Source: Methanobrevibacter ruminantium
GTDB taxonomy: Archaea > Methanobacteriota > Methanobacteria > Methanobacteriales > Methanobacteriaceae
NCBI GenBank assembly: GCA_004553595.1
Contig: SFKZ01000008.1
Span: forward strand, 1-64,000
DNA length: 64,000 bases
Direction of reading: 5' to 3'
Shown here piece after piece: positions 44,387-52,963 of this stretch; the stretch's first letter is position 1, and each line of letters starts with the position of its first letter. Under the pieces are notes generated by a model, which saw only the letters and a list, made by a program, of their open reading frames with translations, did not search any database and was not told where the DNA came from. A program made the translations under genes and the position numbers.

Positions 44387-44746
44387 TTATTTTAAATTTA
44401 TTCCGTTCTGATAGCTCTTTATCATTTTATCCTTCGACTCAAGCTTTATCTGTGATGTTATTAATTCATGCTTAAGGTCATATAACTCTCTGTCCTTTAA
44501 ATCCAAATCTTCTTCTAAAGCTTTTACCCTGTCAAGCGCCTTAAAGTAATCATCTGCAATATTAAGCTGTATATAAATGTTCTGAAGTTCAAGCGGTTGT
44601 CTTCTGAATGAATCCGAAGCATTTACCTCTTGAATCTTACCATTAAGATAAGCAGCAACTTTCTGGAGATATTCCTCACTCTCTGCACCCGAAAGTGTTA
44701 TTACCTTACCACCGATTACTACTTCACAATCATTTGTAAAACCCAT
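44387..44746 (-). CDS. zapA: Cell division protein ZapA
   Basis: 119 residues: a globular N-terminal domain with N-D-C-E-V-V-I-G-G-K-V-I-T-L-S-G and Y-L-Q-K-V-A-A-Y-L-N-G-K-I, then a coiled coil (about 70-115). ZapA cross-links FtsZ filaments. It follows ruvB by about 48 bases. Confidence 0.92.
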   Translation of the reverse strand: MGFTNDCEVVIGGKVITLSGAESEEYLQKVAAYLNGKIQEVNASDSFRRQPLELQNIYIQLNIADDYFKALDRVKALEEDLDLKDRELYDLKHELITSQIKLESKDKMIKSYQNGINLK

Positions 44747-44794
44747 AATTTACTCCCCATTTAAACTCATTAAACAAATTATATCATACCAGAC

Positions 44795-45787
44795 TTAATA
44801 TTCAATGCCAAAATGCCTGTATGCAAGCTCTGTGGCCACTCTGCCCTTTGGTGTTCTGTTAATAAACCCGTTTTGGATTAAATATGGTTCATACACATCT
44901 TCTATAGTGCCGGCATCCTCACCAATAGCAGCGGCAATAGTATCAAGACCTACCGGTCCGCCCGAAAACTTATTGATTATTGTCAGAATAACATTTCTGT
45001 CAACATAATCGAGTCCCATTTTATCTACATCCATTAAATCGAGAGCATTCATCGCAACATCATATGTAATTTCTCCGTCAAACCTTACTATTGCAAAATC
45101 ACGGACTCTTTTTAACAATCTGTTGGCAAGCCTTGGTGTGCCTCGTGATCTTCTTGCAAGCTCATATGCTCCGTCTTTATCAATATTAACCGAAAGCTTT
45201 TTAGCAGAATTAATTATTATTACAGATAATTCTTCAGGTGTATAGAATTCCAGTTTATGTATTACACCAAATCTGTCTCTTAACGGTGCTGTAAGAAGTC
45301 CTGCTCTTGTAGTAGCACCTACAAGAGTAAACTTAGGAAGATCAAGTCTTATTGACTTAGCGCTCGGCCCCGAGCCAACCATAATATCTATTGCAAAATC
45401 TTCCATCGCCGGATAAAGAATTTCTTCAACCTGTCTGTTCAATCTGTGAATTTCATCGATAAAAAGAACATCACCTTCATTAAGAGTCTGAAGAATTGCA
45501 GCAATTTCTCCCGGCTTTTCAATTGCAGGTCCCGAAGTAGTCTTCATATTAACGCCCATTTCATTTGCAATAATTCCGGAAAGAGTTGTCTTACCAAGAC
45601 CCGGAGGACCGTAAAACAGCACATGATCCAAAGAGTCGCCTCGCATCTTAGCTGCCTTAATATAAACTTTAAGATTATCCTTACACTTCTTTTGTCCAAT
45701 ATAATTATCAAAAGACAGCGGACGAAGTGTAGATTCAATCTTAATATCTTCATCTGTAATATTTGTTTCAATCATTCTTTTAGCCAT
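44795..45787 (-). CDS. ruvB: Holliday junction branch migration ATPase RuvB
   Basis: RuvB motors drive branch migration on a RuvA-bound junction. The 330-residue protein has F-Y-G-P-P-G-L-G-K-T-T-L (about 60-70), F-I-D-E-I-H-R-L, V-G-A-T-T-R-A-G and a winged-helix C-terminus with E-P-Y-L-I-Q-N-G-F-I-N-R-T-P-K-G-R. It begins 3 bases after ruvA. Confidence 0.98.
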   Translation of the reverse strand: MAKRMIETNITDEDIKIESTLRPLSFDNYIGQKKCKDNLKVYIKAAKMRGDSLDHVLFYGPPGLGKTTLSGIIANEMGVNMKTTSGPAIEKPGEIAAILQTLNEGDVLFIDEIHRLNRQVEEILYPAMEDFAIDIMVGSGPSAKSIRLDLPKFTLVGATTRAGLLTAPLRDRFGVIHKLEFYTPEELSVIIINSAKKLSVNIDKDGAYELARRSRGTPRLANRLLKRVRDFAIVRFDGEITYDVAMNALDLMDVDKMGLDYVDRNVILTIINKFSGGPVGLDTIAAAIGEDAGTIEDVYEPYLIQNGFINRTPKGRVATELAYRHFGIEY

Positions 45788-45790
45788 AGC

Positions 45791-46399
45791 TTATAACCTT
45801 GAAATGTTCTTTAATGCAAGCTTTAATATCTGTTCAACCTTTGTTCCATCAGGCATATCTACACTATTTACTGCATTTAATGCATCCTTTTTAGAATAAC
45901 CGAGTGCAATCAAAGCTTCAATAGCCTCTGATTTCTCATCACTAAGTGTACCGGCATATACTTCGTTGCTTAACAACTTGTTCTCAACCGTATTAATAAG
46001 ATCAATTTTGTCTTTAAGGTCAATTATGATTCGTTGTGCAGTTTTAGGTCCGATTCCTTGAACCTTTGATAAAGTCTTAGAATCTGATGAAACAATTGCC
46101 ATCTTAATATCATCAGTAGTCATTGTTGACAGTATCTGTAATGAGGCCTTAGGTCCTATACCGTTCACTGTAATTAAGAGCTTAAAAAGTTCAAGGTCAT
46201 CACTCGTATTAAAACCATATAACTGCATTGCATCTTCCCTTACAGAAAGATATGTATATATTTTAGCAGTATTGCCAATTCCCTGTAATGACTGAATACA
46301 CGAAGCAGGCATCAGAACATTGTATCCAACGCCTGATACTTCAATAATCACCTTATCCTCATAAATTGCGGAAATCTCCCCTTTAAGAAATGCTATCAT
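45791..46399 (-). CDS. ruvA: Holliday junction DNA helicase subunit RuvA
   Basis: RuvA binds the four-way junction as a tetramer. The 202-residue protein starts M-I-A-F-L-K-G-E-I, has helix-hairpin-helix motifs V-N-G-I-G-P-K-A and V-Q-G-I-G-P-K-T-A-Q-R-I-I-I-D-L-K-D-K, and ends with domain III (A-L-I-A-L-G-Y-S-K-K-D-A). Confidence 0.98.
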   Translation of the reverse strand: MIAFLKGEISAIYEDKVIIEVSGVGYNVLMPASCIQSLQGIGNTAKIYTYLSVREDAMQLYGFNTSDDLELFKLLITVNGIGPKASLQILSTMTTDDIKMAIVSSDSKTLSKVQGIGPKTAQRIIIDLKDKIDLINTVENKLLSNEVYAGTLSDEKSEAIEALIALGYSKKDALNAVNSVDMPDGTKVEQILKLALKNISRL

Positions 46400-46435
46400 T
46401 ACTTCCCCACCTATAATTATGATGATGATATTTTA

Positions 46436-46942
46436 TCATATTCGAACATATGTTTCAACTCTGCTAATTATTATGGAACTGATAATTCCGATAATAGTAC
46501 CCATTATTACTCCTGCAATAATTAACACAGGGAAATAAAAGTAAAGCTTAAGTTCATTTATTACCAATACCGCTACTAACAGCTGTCCTGCATTATGAAA
46601 TACACCTCCGCCTATACTAACCCCTGTAATGCTGAACTTGTCTGTTTTTTTAAGGAAATACATAATACTTATACTCAGTATTCCACCTGTAAGCGAATAG
46701 ATTATTGAAAAAAGATTGCCAAACAAAAATCCGGAAAGAATTACTCTAATAATTACAATAAAAAGTGAATATCCAAATCCAAATAAATAAAGGGCAATTA
46801 CTGATATTATATTTGCTAAACCTATTTTTACTCCTGCAATTCCAAAATTTAGCGGTATCAGTGTTTCAATATATGAAAAAATAAGCGAAAGTGCAATCAT
46901 TAAAGATAAATATGCTATTTTTTTATTATCTGGCAACTGCAT
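46436..46942 (-). CDS. Gx transporter family protein (Hpre_diP_synt_I)
   Basis: About 168 residues, five to six membrane helices, with the family motif E-T-L-I-P-L-N-F-G-I-A-G-V-K-I-G-L-A-N and G-G-V-F-H-N-A-G-Q-L. It was once called heptaprenyl diphosphate synthase component I but is an S-component-like membrane protein of unknown substrate. It pairs with a NusG-II protein, as here. The second ATG (46942) is chosen because AGG lies 6 bases upstream; ATGs at 46945 and 46966 are also in frame. Confidence 0.88.
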   Translation of the reverse strand: MQLPDNKKIAYLSLMIALSLIFSYIETLIPLNFGIAGVKIGLANIISVIALYLFGFGYSLFIVIIRVILSGFLFGNLFSIIYSLTGGILSISIMYFLKKTDKFSITGVSIGGGVFHNAGQLLVAVLVINELKLYFYFPVLIIAGVIMGTIIGIISSIIISRVETYVRI

Positions 46943-47303
46943 CATAATCCTCGTTAGTACTTTCATTTTGTGGACCGTAAACTTTAAGAAGTATTTTACC
47001 CGGAAGACAGCAAATTACTTCTCCCGAAGAATTAATAGGCTTCTGATGAACACATAGCTTATCATGGCAGCACGCAGATAAAACATCTGCTTTTCCATTT
47101 TTTATTTCAAATGTCATCAGTGTCATATCATCGTATTCGATTGTATGATATCCTTCATCATTTAATGAATACTTTCCAATTACTTCATTGTCTTTATAAA
47201 CAACAAGTAACTGTCCTTTTTCACAACTGAAATTTATTATTAAATATAGAACGAGTGCAATGATACACATTGCACCCGCTAAATAAAAATCATATTTTCT
47301 CAA
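46926..47303 (-). CDS. NusG domain II-containing exported protein
   Basis: An N-terminal membrane helix or signal anchor (about residues 8-25) precedes a NusG-II beta-domain on the outside. Cysteines occur as A-C-C-H-D-K-L-C-V-H-Q and I-C-C-L-P-G-K, a conserved motif of these proteins. The function is unknown; partners are Gx transporters and sometimes flavin-dependent redox systems. It overlaps the Gx gene by 17 bases. Confidence 0.85.
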   Translation of the reverse strand: MRKYDFYLAGAMCIIALVLYLIINFSCEKGQLLVVYKDNEVIGKYSLNDEGYHTIEYDDMTLMTFEIKNGKADVLSACCHDKLCVHQKPINSSGEVICCLPGKILLKVYGPQNESTNEDYDAVAR

Positions 47304-47314
47304 ATTATACTGTC

Positions 47315-47806
47315 CTATTTAGCCATGGCGTGAATAAGGGAATCGTATTCTCTGTTAATCTCCTGAACAGTCTGATTGTCACCATTCTCAGAATCAGGAT
47401 GATAGATCTTAATTAAATCCTTATATCTCTTCTTAAGAGCCTGCGGGGAAGCAACGCCCTTAAAGAACATTTCACCATGAACAATATTGTCGCCGTCATT
47501 TCCACCTTTCTGGAAAGAATTAACTCTCTCAAAGAAGGCCCTTCTCTTCTCGGCTTTTTTCGACTCTTCTGCAAGCTTTCTTGTCTCTTCTTCAAGAAGG
47601 CTCCATTTCATATTAAATAGCTTAATCTGTGAATCTAAAGATTTCTGCTTAAGTTCCATTTCATATTGAAATGCATTACGCTTACTTTCTAACTCTTTGT
47701 ATGCCCACTCAAGTTCCTGCTTTGCAGCCAAAAGTAAATCGCTATTTAACTCGCCATTGTCATTCCCCTGTGACAAAAGCTCAATAGCTTCCATAACTTT
47801 ATTCAT
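47315..47806 (-). CDS. DnaJ-domain protein with coiled-coil N-terminus
   Basis: The C-terminal ~60 residues are a J-domain with the H-P-D motif (I-Y-H-P-D-S-E-N-G). Before it lies a coiled coil (about 30-100) rich in Lys and Glu. J-domains stimulate Hsp70; having one at the C-terminus is unusual and suggests a dedicated client. The start 47806 is set by AAGGGG six bases upstream; the longer in-frame start at 47869 lacks one. It is the first gene of the operon down to NUDIX. Confidence 0.85.
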   Translation of the reverse strand: MNKVMEAIELLSQGNDNGELNSDLLLAAKQELEWAYKELESKRNAFQYEMELKQKSLDSQIKLFNMKWSLLEEETRKLAEESKKAEKRRAFFERVNSFQKGGNDGDNIVHGEMFFKGVASPQALKKRYKDLIKIYHPDSENGDNQTVQEINREYDSLIHAMAK

Positions 47807-47894
47807 TTTAATCCCCTTATATAAATTATCAAGCGAATCCCCTACTCGCTCATAAAACAACCTATACATTAATAAGATACCATATATTGTGTTT

Positions 47895-47923
47895 TATGTA
47901 AATAATATCTTCATTTTATACAA
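47895..47923 (-). promoter_or_regulatory. Candidate promoter of the DnaJ-ruvAB operon
   Basis: Minus strand: TTGTAT (47923-47918), 17-base spacer, TACATA (47900-47895), about 90 bases before the ATG at 47806. Confidence 0.45.
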
Positions 47924-48005
47924 ATAATACACCCTGTAAATGTAAGACTGATCAAAACAAAGAGACGAGCCTCAAATACGTGTTATTTATTTATCTTCGC
48001 AACAT

Positions 48006-48039
48006 TATGTATCACATTTAATATGATATGTGATACATA
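48006..48039. repeat. Perfect inverted repeat, TATGTATCACAT / ATGTGATACATA
   Basis: TATGTATCACAT (48006-48017) and its exact complement ATGTGATACATA (48028-48039) flank a 10-base spacer. It lies 16 bases upstream of the GGDEF -35 box and about 80 bases behind the dnaJ-like promoter, a position fitting an operator for a dimeric regulator. Confidence 0.65.
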
Positions 48040-48054
48040 TAAATCGATTTTTAT

Positions 48055-48083
48055 TTGATTTATGTAAATATATATGTTAAAAT
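48055..48083 (+). promoter_or_regulatory. Promoter of the GGDEF gene
   Basis: TTGATT (48055-48060), 17-base spacer, TAAAAT (48078-48083), about 66 bases before the ATG at 48150. Confidence 0.5.
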
Positions 48084-48149
48084 TGTACCAATAAATCGTG
48101 TAATATTTTTAATATAATAATTAATAAGGATTATAATCGGGTATAAAAT

Positions 48150-49244
48150 ATGGCAAACAATCAAAATACACAAAAAATTGAACAATTTCTGTTTAGAAGA
48201 GGCGGTAAATATACTGTAATTGCCGGCAGTATTTGTATTATTCATTTAATCTATCTCTTCTTTTTTTACAAAATTGGTCTTCTTGCTATGTCCATATACA
48301 ATATATTCTGTATTTCAGGTTACTTTTTCTTTTTAGCTGAAGCATATAAAGGAAACAGAATTAAAGACTTTTCATATTATATACTTTTTGAAATACCACT
48401 CCACAGCATATTATGTACCATTTTTGTTGGCTATGAGTATAATTTTATGCTCTTATTAATTACTGCAATATCAATAGTGTTCTATTTTGGTCTGTTCTTG
48501 GATTGCTTTAAACGACCTATTTTTTTCTCATCAATAGTCGCAATAATATATTATATATTGCTTATTGGTTGCAAGCATTATTTATCATTTCACACCCCAT
48601 TATATACAGGATTTAAAAATGCAAATAGCTATTCCGATTTTTTTGGCTACTTTAATCTATCTGTAGCAATTATAGGAATTACATTTTTTGACATTTTACT
48701 TGCAATAGAATACGGTTATATTAAAAATAAGCTTGTAAGTGAAAATTCAAAGCTTGATAATTATGCAACTTATGATCCTCTTACAAATCTATTAAACAGA
48801 CGAAGCGCTGATGAAAAGTTAAATCAGCTCTTTGATGCTCATTATCACGATGAAGATGCATTCTCTGTTATTATGTGTGATATTGATAAATTCAAGCTCG
48901 TTAATGATACATACGGACATGATGCCGGTGATTATGTTCTTAAGGAAGTAGCCTGGATACTTAAAGATACAGTCAGAGATGAGGATATTGTAAGTAGATG
49001 GGGTGGCGAAGAATTCTTAATAATCGTTAACAACAATAAAGCAAATGCAGCTATATTGGCAGAACGTATCAGAGCTCAGGTAGAGGCTCATACATATAAA
49101 TACCAAAACCTTGAATTACGAGTTACCATTACCCTTGGTGTATCATCATTCCATGCTAATTCGGACATTAACTCATTAATTAAGTCAGCCGATCAAAAGC
49201 TGTACAGAGGAAAAGAAAACGGACGTAATCAGGTAGTTGCATAA
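48150..49244 (+). CDS. Membrane-bound diguanylate cyclase (GGDEF)
   Basis: Six transmembrane segments fill the first ~190 residues, with no recognised sensor domain. The GGDEF domain begins at D-P-L-T-N-L-L-N-R-R (about 206-215) and has the active-site G-G-E-E-F at 285-289. R-D-E-D at 276-279, five residues before G-G, matches the RxxD inhibitory site, so product feedback is expected. It makes c-di-GMP. It stands alone on the plus strand. The ribosome binding site is weak (AAGGA far upstream). Confidence 0.93.
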   Translation: MANNQNTQKIEQFLFRRGGKYTVIAGSICIIHLIYLFFFYKIGLLAMSIYNIFCISGYFFFLAEAYKGNRIKDFSYYILFEIPLHSILCTIFVGYEYNFMLLLITAISIVFYFGLFLDCFKRPIFFSSIVAIIYYILLIGCKHYLSFHTPLYTGFKNANSYSDFFGYFNLSVAIIGITFFDILLAIEYGYIKNKLVSENSKLDNYATYDPLTNLLNRRSADEKLNQLFDAHYHDEDAFSVIMCDIDKFKLVNDTYGHDAGDYVLKEVAWILKDTVRDEDIVSRWGGEEFLIIVNNNKANAAILAERIRAQVEAHTYKYQNLELRVTITLGVSSFHANSDINSLIKSADQKLYRGKENGRNQVVA

Positions 49245-49266
49245 TTTTACTTGTGATTTATTTAAT

Positions 49267-49316
49267 AATAAGCTCAATAGTAATTATTATTTACGATAAT
49301 TATTATTGAGCTTATT
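49267..49316 (+). terminator. Bidirectional terminator between GGDEF and the flippase gene
   Basis: AATAAGCTCAATA (49267-49279) pairs perfectly with TATTGAGCTTATT (49304-49316), with an inner TAATTAT/ATAATTA stem. It lies between two convergent genes. T-runs are short on both strands. Confidence 0.75.
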
Positions 49317-49353
49317 TTAGTATTTAATACTATTTATTAAATTATTTAAACCA

Positions 49354-50997
49354 CTATAATAATCTAAAGAATCTTGCAATTGCCGCCATCAGGTTGCCTC
49401 CCGGGAAGCTTCTTATTTCCTTTTCCTTAACTCCTTTAAGCTTTATCAGTAACACAAAATATACGCACACAGATAGAGCTATTGAAATGGCAAGTGATAC
49501 AAAGGAAGATAAAGCTTTTGATATTAAGAAATTAGAAAGCCATGCAACTAATCCCATAAATATCGATGATACTGTAGGAATTACAAATGTCCTTACTATC
49601 TCCTGTTGATAATTTAAATATTTTCTGATTGCAAGCCAGTTGAGTATACACATAATAAGTGCAAAGAGCACACACGAAATTACAACACCATATAATCCCA
49701 TGTTAAACACATCAAGCATGAAATACAAAATGCCAACGTGCAAAACAAGAGCTATTGCGGCATTTCTTACAGGAATATTCAATTTATCAATTCCCTGTAA
49801 TACACCATTTGACAATGTTGACATTGAATAAAACACTACGGCAATTGATCCAATTTTTAGCATCGTAGCAGGAATATCAACTTCTCCCTGAAACAAAGTA
49901 CTAATTATAGGTTTTCCGAGCACTGCAAGTCCTACAGCACACGGAATGGATAGGATCATAGTAAATCTCATCGCAAGTGATACTTTTCTTCTGGCAATTT
50001 TATATTCTTCTCTTCTAATACAGCCTGTTAACGAAGGCATCATAGACGAACATACGGCTGATGCAAGCGCCACCGGAACATTAGTCAGTACTTTGTATTT
50101 TGTTGAAAAAATACCCCAATGTTCTGCTTTTACTTCTGATAAGCCTTTTGTATCCATCACATAATTGAATATACCCTGGTCAAGTATATCCGATAGATTA
50201 TATACGGTAGTAGACAAAAGAACAGGTAATACGGTAAGAATAAGTGCAAAAAGCATTCTTCCAAAAGTATCACTATGTCTGTTTTCGTCATGTCTGACTC
50301 TGTAATTAAAATCCCTCTTTGAAATCAGATATACAATAATAAGGCAAATCAGTCCGGCAAGTGCTCCTGCAGATGTGCCAAGTGTGCCTCCTGCCGCTCC
50401 ATACGCAGCAGCATAATCATCATCTCTTAATAATCCCGAAACGCCAAGTCCGTAATCAAAAAGAAACTTTGCGGCAACAACAGAAACTATTGCATTAATT
50501 ATTTGCTCAACAAGCTGAGACGTTGCAGTAGGAACCATGCTACCGTTTCCTTGGAAAAAGCCTCGCATTACACCCATTATTGCCACTACTAAAAGTGTAG
50601 GTGCAAGTATTCTCAATGCTATTGCAGATTTTGGAAGCTTAATCAGTCCTGCAAGAAAATCGGCACAAAAAAATACAATAAGACATGTAATACCACCTGT
50701 AAAACATGCAAATAACATAGAACAGTTATATATTCTCTTCGCATTCTTATATTCGTCTCTTGCAGTATATCCTGCAATTAATTTTGATACAGCAACAGGA
50801 AGACTGTATGATGAAATAATAAGCATCAAAGAATAAATCTGAAATGCTGCCGAATAATATCCCATGCCAGCATCACCGATTGTTCTTTGCATCGGAACTC
50901 TGTAAATCAAGCCTATTAATCTTGCGATTACTCCGGCCATTGCAAGAATCCCGCCCTGTACTATGAAATTTGTACTTTTTGAGTTCTTATTTCCCAT
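49354..50997 (-). CDS. SpoVB/MurJ-like polysaccharide flippase (MATE/MVF family)
   Basis: 547 residues with about 14 membrane helices. The N-terminus F-I-V-Q-G-G-I-L-A-M-A-G-V-I-A-R-L-I-G-L-I-Y-R-V-P and the central L-S-D-I-L-D-Q-G-I-F match the SpoVB family, which moves lipid-linked cell-wall precursors. It follows ybeY with no gap. Confidence 0.9.
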   Translation of the reverse strand: MGNKNSKSTNFIVQGGILAMAGVIARLIGLIYRVPMQRTIGDAGMGYYSAAFQIYSLMLIISSYSLPVAVSKLIAGYTARDEYKNAKRIYNCSMLFACFTGGITCLIVFFCADFLAGLIKLPKSAIALRILAPTLLVVAIMGVMRGFFQGNGSMVPTATSQLVEQIINAIVSVVAAKFLFDYGLGVSGLLRDDDYAAAYGAAGGTLGTSAGALAGLICLIIVYLISKRDFNYRVRHDENRHSDTFGRMLFALILTVLPVLLSTTVYNLSDILDQGIFNYVMDTKGLSEVKAEHWGIFSTKYKVLTNVPVALASAVCSSMMPSLTGCIRREEYKIARRKVSLAMRFTMILSIPCAVGLAVLGKPIISTLFQGEVDIPATMLKIGSIAVVFYSMSTLSNGVLQGIDKLNIPVRNAAIALVLHVGILYFMLDVFNMGLYGVVISCVLFALIMCILNWLAIRKYLNYQQEIVRTFVIPTVSSIFMGLVAWLSNFLISKALSSFVSLAISIALSVCVYFVLLIKLKGVKEKEIRSFPGGNLMAAIARFFRLL

Positions 50998-51492
50998 TTA
51001 TCTTAATATTTTCAGAGCTTCCATTACTTTACTCTGATATTCTTCCATCACTTCTCTCTCATCATCTGTCATATGATCAAATGAAAGCAGATGCAATAAA
51101 CTGTGACATATCAAAAATGCGTATTCTCTTAACTGAGAATGTCCATACTCTATAGCCTGAGATATTACCTTATCAACCGATATCACTATATCTCCAAGAA
51201 TGAGTTCTCCGGAATCAGGCTCAAAGCAGTCCGATGATTCATCTATTGAGTCAAAATCTCCGGGTTTTTCAAATATTACATTCGGAAAAGAAAGCACGTC
51301 TGTAGGCTTATCTATTCCTCTTGTTTCTAAATTAATCTCTTTAATAGAATCATTGTCAACAAGCAGTAAACTAACTTCACAATCATATTTGCAGTCAAAA
51401 GTATCAAGTACACAGTCAACTACTTCACGATATATTTTCTCATATTCAAATTCAAATTTAACTTCTGTCTCGTTACAAAAATTATATATCAT
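50998..51492 (-). CDS. ybeY: Endoribonuclease YbeY
   Basis: YbeY takes part in 16S rRNA 3'-end maturation and ribosome quality control. The 164-residue protein has the zinc motif H-S-L-L-H-L-L-S-F-D-H (HxxxHxxxxxH) and T-D-V-L-S-F-P. It lies after phoH, the standard phoH-ybeY order. Confidence 0.97.
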   Translation of the reverse strand: MIYNFCNETEVKFEFEYEKIYREVVDCVLDTFDCKYDCEVSLLLVDNDSIKEINLETRGIDKPTDVLSFPNVIFEKPGDFDSIDESSDCFEPDSGELILGDIVISVDKVISQAIEYGHSQLREYAFLICHSLLHLLSFDHMTDDEREVMEEYQSKVMEALKILR

Positions 51493-51500
51493 ATTACTGC

Positions 51501-52469
51501 CTATCTGTTTTTCTTAGCCAAACTGCTCTCATATTCTTCATATGCTTTTACTATTTTCTGGACAAGCGGATGTCTTACAACATCATGACTTGTCAATGTA
51601 CAGAACTTAATTCCTTCAATCTTACCAAGAATCTTCATGGCTGTATCAAGTCCTGAAATCTGATCTCTTGGTAAATCCTTCTGTGTTCTGTCACCTGTAA
51701 TAACAACTTTTGAACCAAATCCAATTCTTGTTAAAAACATTTTCATCTGAGAAGGAGTTGTATTCTGTGCTTCATCAAGAATAATATAAGCGTTATCAAG
51801 AGTACGTCCTCTCATATATGCAAGAGGCGCCACTTCAATCAGACCTTTCTCTGAGTTTTTAATGAACGCATCTGCCCCCATTATCTGATATAGCGCATCA
51901 TACAAAGGTCTTAGATACGGATCAATTTTACTTTGTAAATCACCAGGTAGAAACCCAAGCTTTTCTCCTGCTTCTATGGCAGGCCTTGTTAATATAATTC
52001 TTGATACTTCTTCATTCTTAAATGCAGTAATTGCCATTGCCATTGCAAGATATGTTTTACCTGTTCCGGCAGGACCGATGCCAAATGTAATCATATTATT
52101 TCTAATTGCATCTACATACTGCTTCTGACCTAACGTTTTTGGCTTGACAGGCTTACCAAGCATAGTATGGCAAATGAGATCTGCATCTACTTCAAGCAAT
52201 GCATTATTTTTATTTTCTATAGCCATAGCAATTGCGTAATCAACATTTTGTTCTGTAATTACATTACCTCTTTTTGACAACTCATATAGCTCTGTCAAAA
52301 TATTTTTCACAGTCGTGACATCTAAGTCTGAGCCTGTAATTTTGATGCCTTCAGATCTTTCAAGAATAGAAACACTAAAGGTACGTTCGAGTTTTTTAAT
52401 ATATACATCAAACGCACCACTAATGTTTTTTGCATGTTCAATTTCAATGTCTAAAATAAACTCTGCCAT
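51501..52469 (-). CDS. phoH: PhoH-family ATPase
   Basis: 322 residues with an N-terminal KH-like region, Walker A G-P-A-G-T-G-K-T-Y (about 129-137), the R-P-A-I-E-A-G-E-K-L-G-F-L-P-G-D motif, D-E-A-Q-N and V-I-T-G-D-x-T-Q. PhoH-like proteins act on RNA and accompany YbeY. Confidence 0.95.
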   Translation of the reverse strand: MAEFILDIEIEHAKNISGAFDVYIKKLERTFSVSILERSEGIKITGSDLDVTTVKNILTELYELSKRGNVITEQNVDYAIAMAIENKNNALLEVDADLICHTMLGKPVKPKTLGQKQYVDAIRNNMITFGIGPAGTGKTYLAMAMAITAFKNEEVSRIILTRPAIEAGEKLGFLPGDLQSKIDPYLRPLYDALYQIMGADAFIKNSEKGLIEVAPLAYMRGRTLDNAYIILDEAQNTTPSQMKMFLTRIGFGSKVVITGDRTQKDLPRDQISGLDTAMKILGKIEGIKFCTLTSHDVVRHPLVQKIVKAYEEYESSLAKKNR

Positions 52470-52474
52470 ACTAA

Positions 52475-52954
52475 TTATTTATGATATGGTTCATTATTAT
52501 TGATTCTGTATGAACGATAAATCTGCTCTAACAGAATAACCCTCATTAACTGATGTGGAAATGTCATTTTAGAAAAGCTCAAATGATAATCAGCTTTATC
52601 GCAAATTGACTTATGTAAACCAATTGAGCCTCCTATTACAAATTGAATGTCTGAAAATCCGTCTACACCCCACTTGCTAATTTTTCCTGCAAACTCAACA
52701 GAGTCAAGCATTTTGCCGTCAATTTCCAACGTTACAAGTACAGCATCATTTTTAATATACTTTTCAATTCTGTTAGCTTCCGACAGCTTGATTTTCTCGC
52801 ATACAGTTGAAGACGCATTTTCTACTGTTTTCTCATCAAGCACTTCAAGAATATTTAAATTACAATATCTTGACAGTCTTTTTGAGTATTCTTCTATCGC
52901 TTCTTTAATATATTTTTCTTTAATTTTTCCAACACAGATAATATCTATATTCAA
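52475..52954 (-). CDS. rlmH: 23S rRNA (pseudouridine1915-N3)-methyltransferase
   Basis: RlmH methylates pseudouridine 1915 in helix 69 of 23S rRNA. The 159-residue SPOUT protein starts M-N-I-D-I-I-C-V-G-K-I-K and has F-V-I-G-G-S-I-G-L and the C-terminal L-L-E-Q-I-Y-R-S-Y-R-I. It follows gltA by 9 bases. Confidence 0.98.
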   Translation of the reverse strand: MNIDIICVGKIKEKYIKEAIEEYSKRLSRYCNLNILEVLDEKTVENASSTVCEKIKLSEANRIEKYIKNDAVLVTLEIDGKMLDSVEFAGKISKWGVDGFSDIQFVIGGSIGLHKSICDKADYHLSFSKMTFPHQLMRVILLEQIYRSYRINNNEPYHK

Positions 52955-52963
52955 AACAATACC

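Larger units (their letters stand above)
47807..48149. other. 343-base divergent intergenic region
   Basis: No gene seen. It holds the candidate dnaJ-like promoter (47895-47923), a perfect 12-base dyad (48006-48039) and the candidate GGDEF promoter (48055-48083). No riboswitch was recognised. Confidence 0.6.

Noticed and set aside
47807..48149. c-di-GMP riboswitch (GEMM) in front of the GGDEF gene
   Set aside because: I could not find its conserved core or a matching stem; the dyad there looks like an operator.
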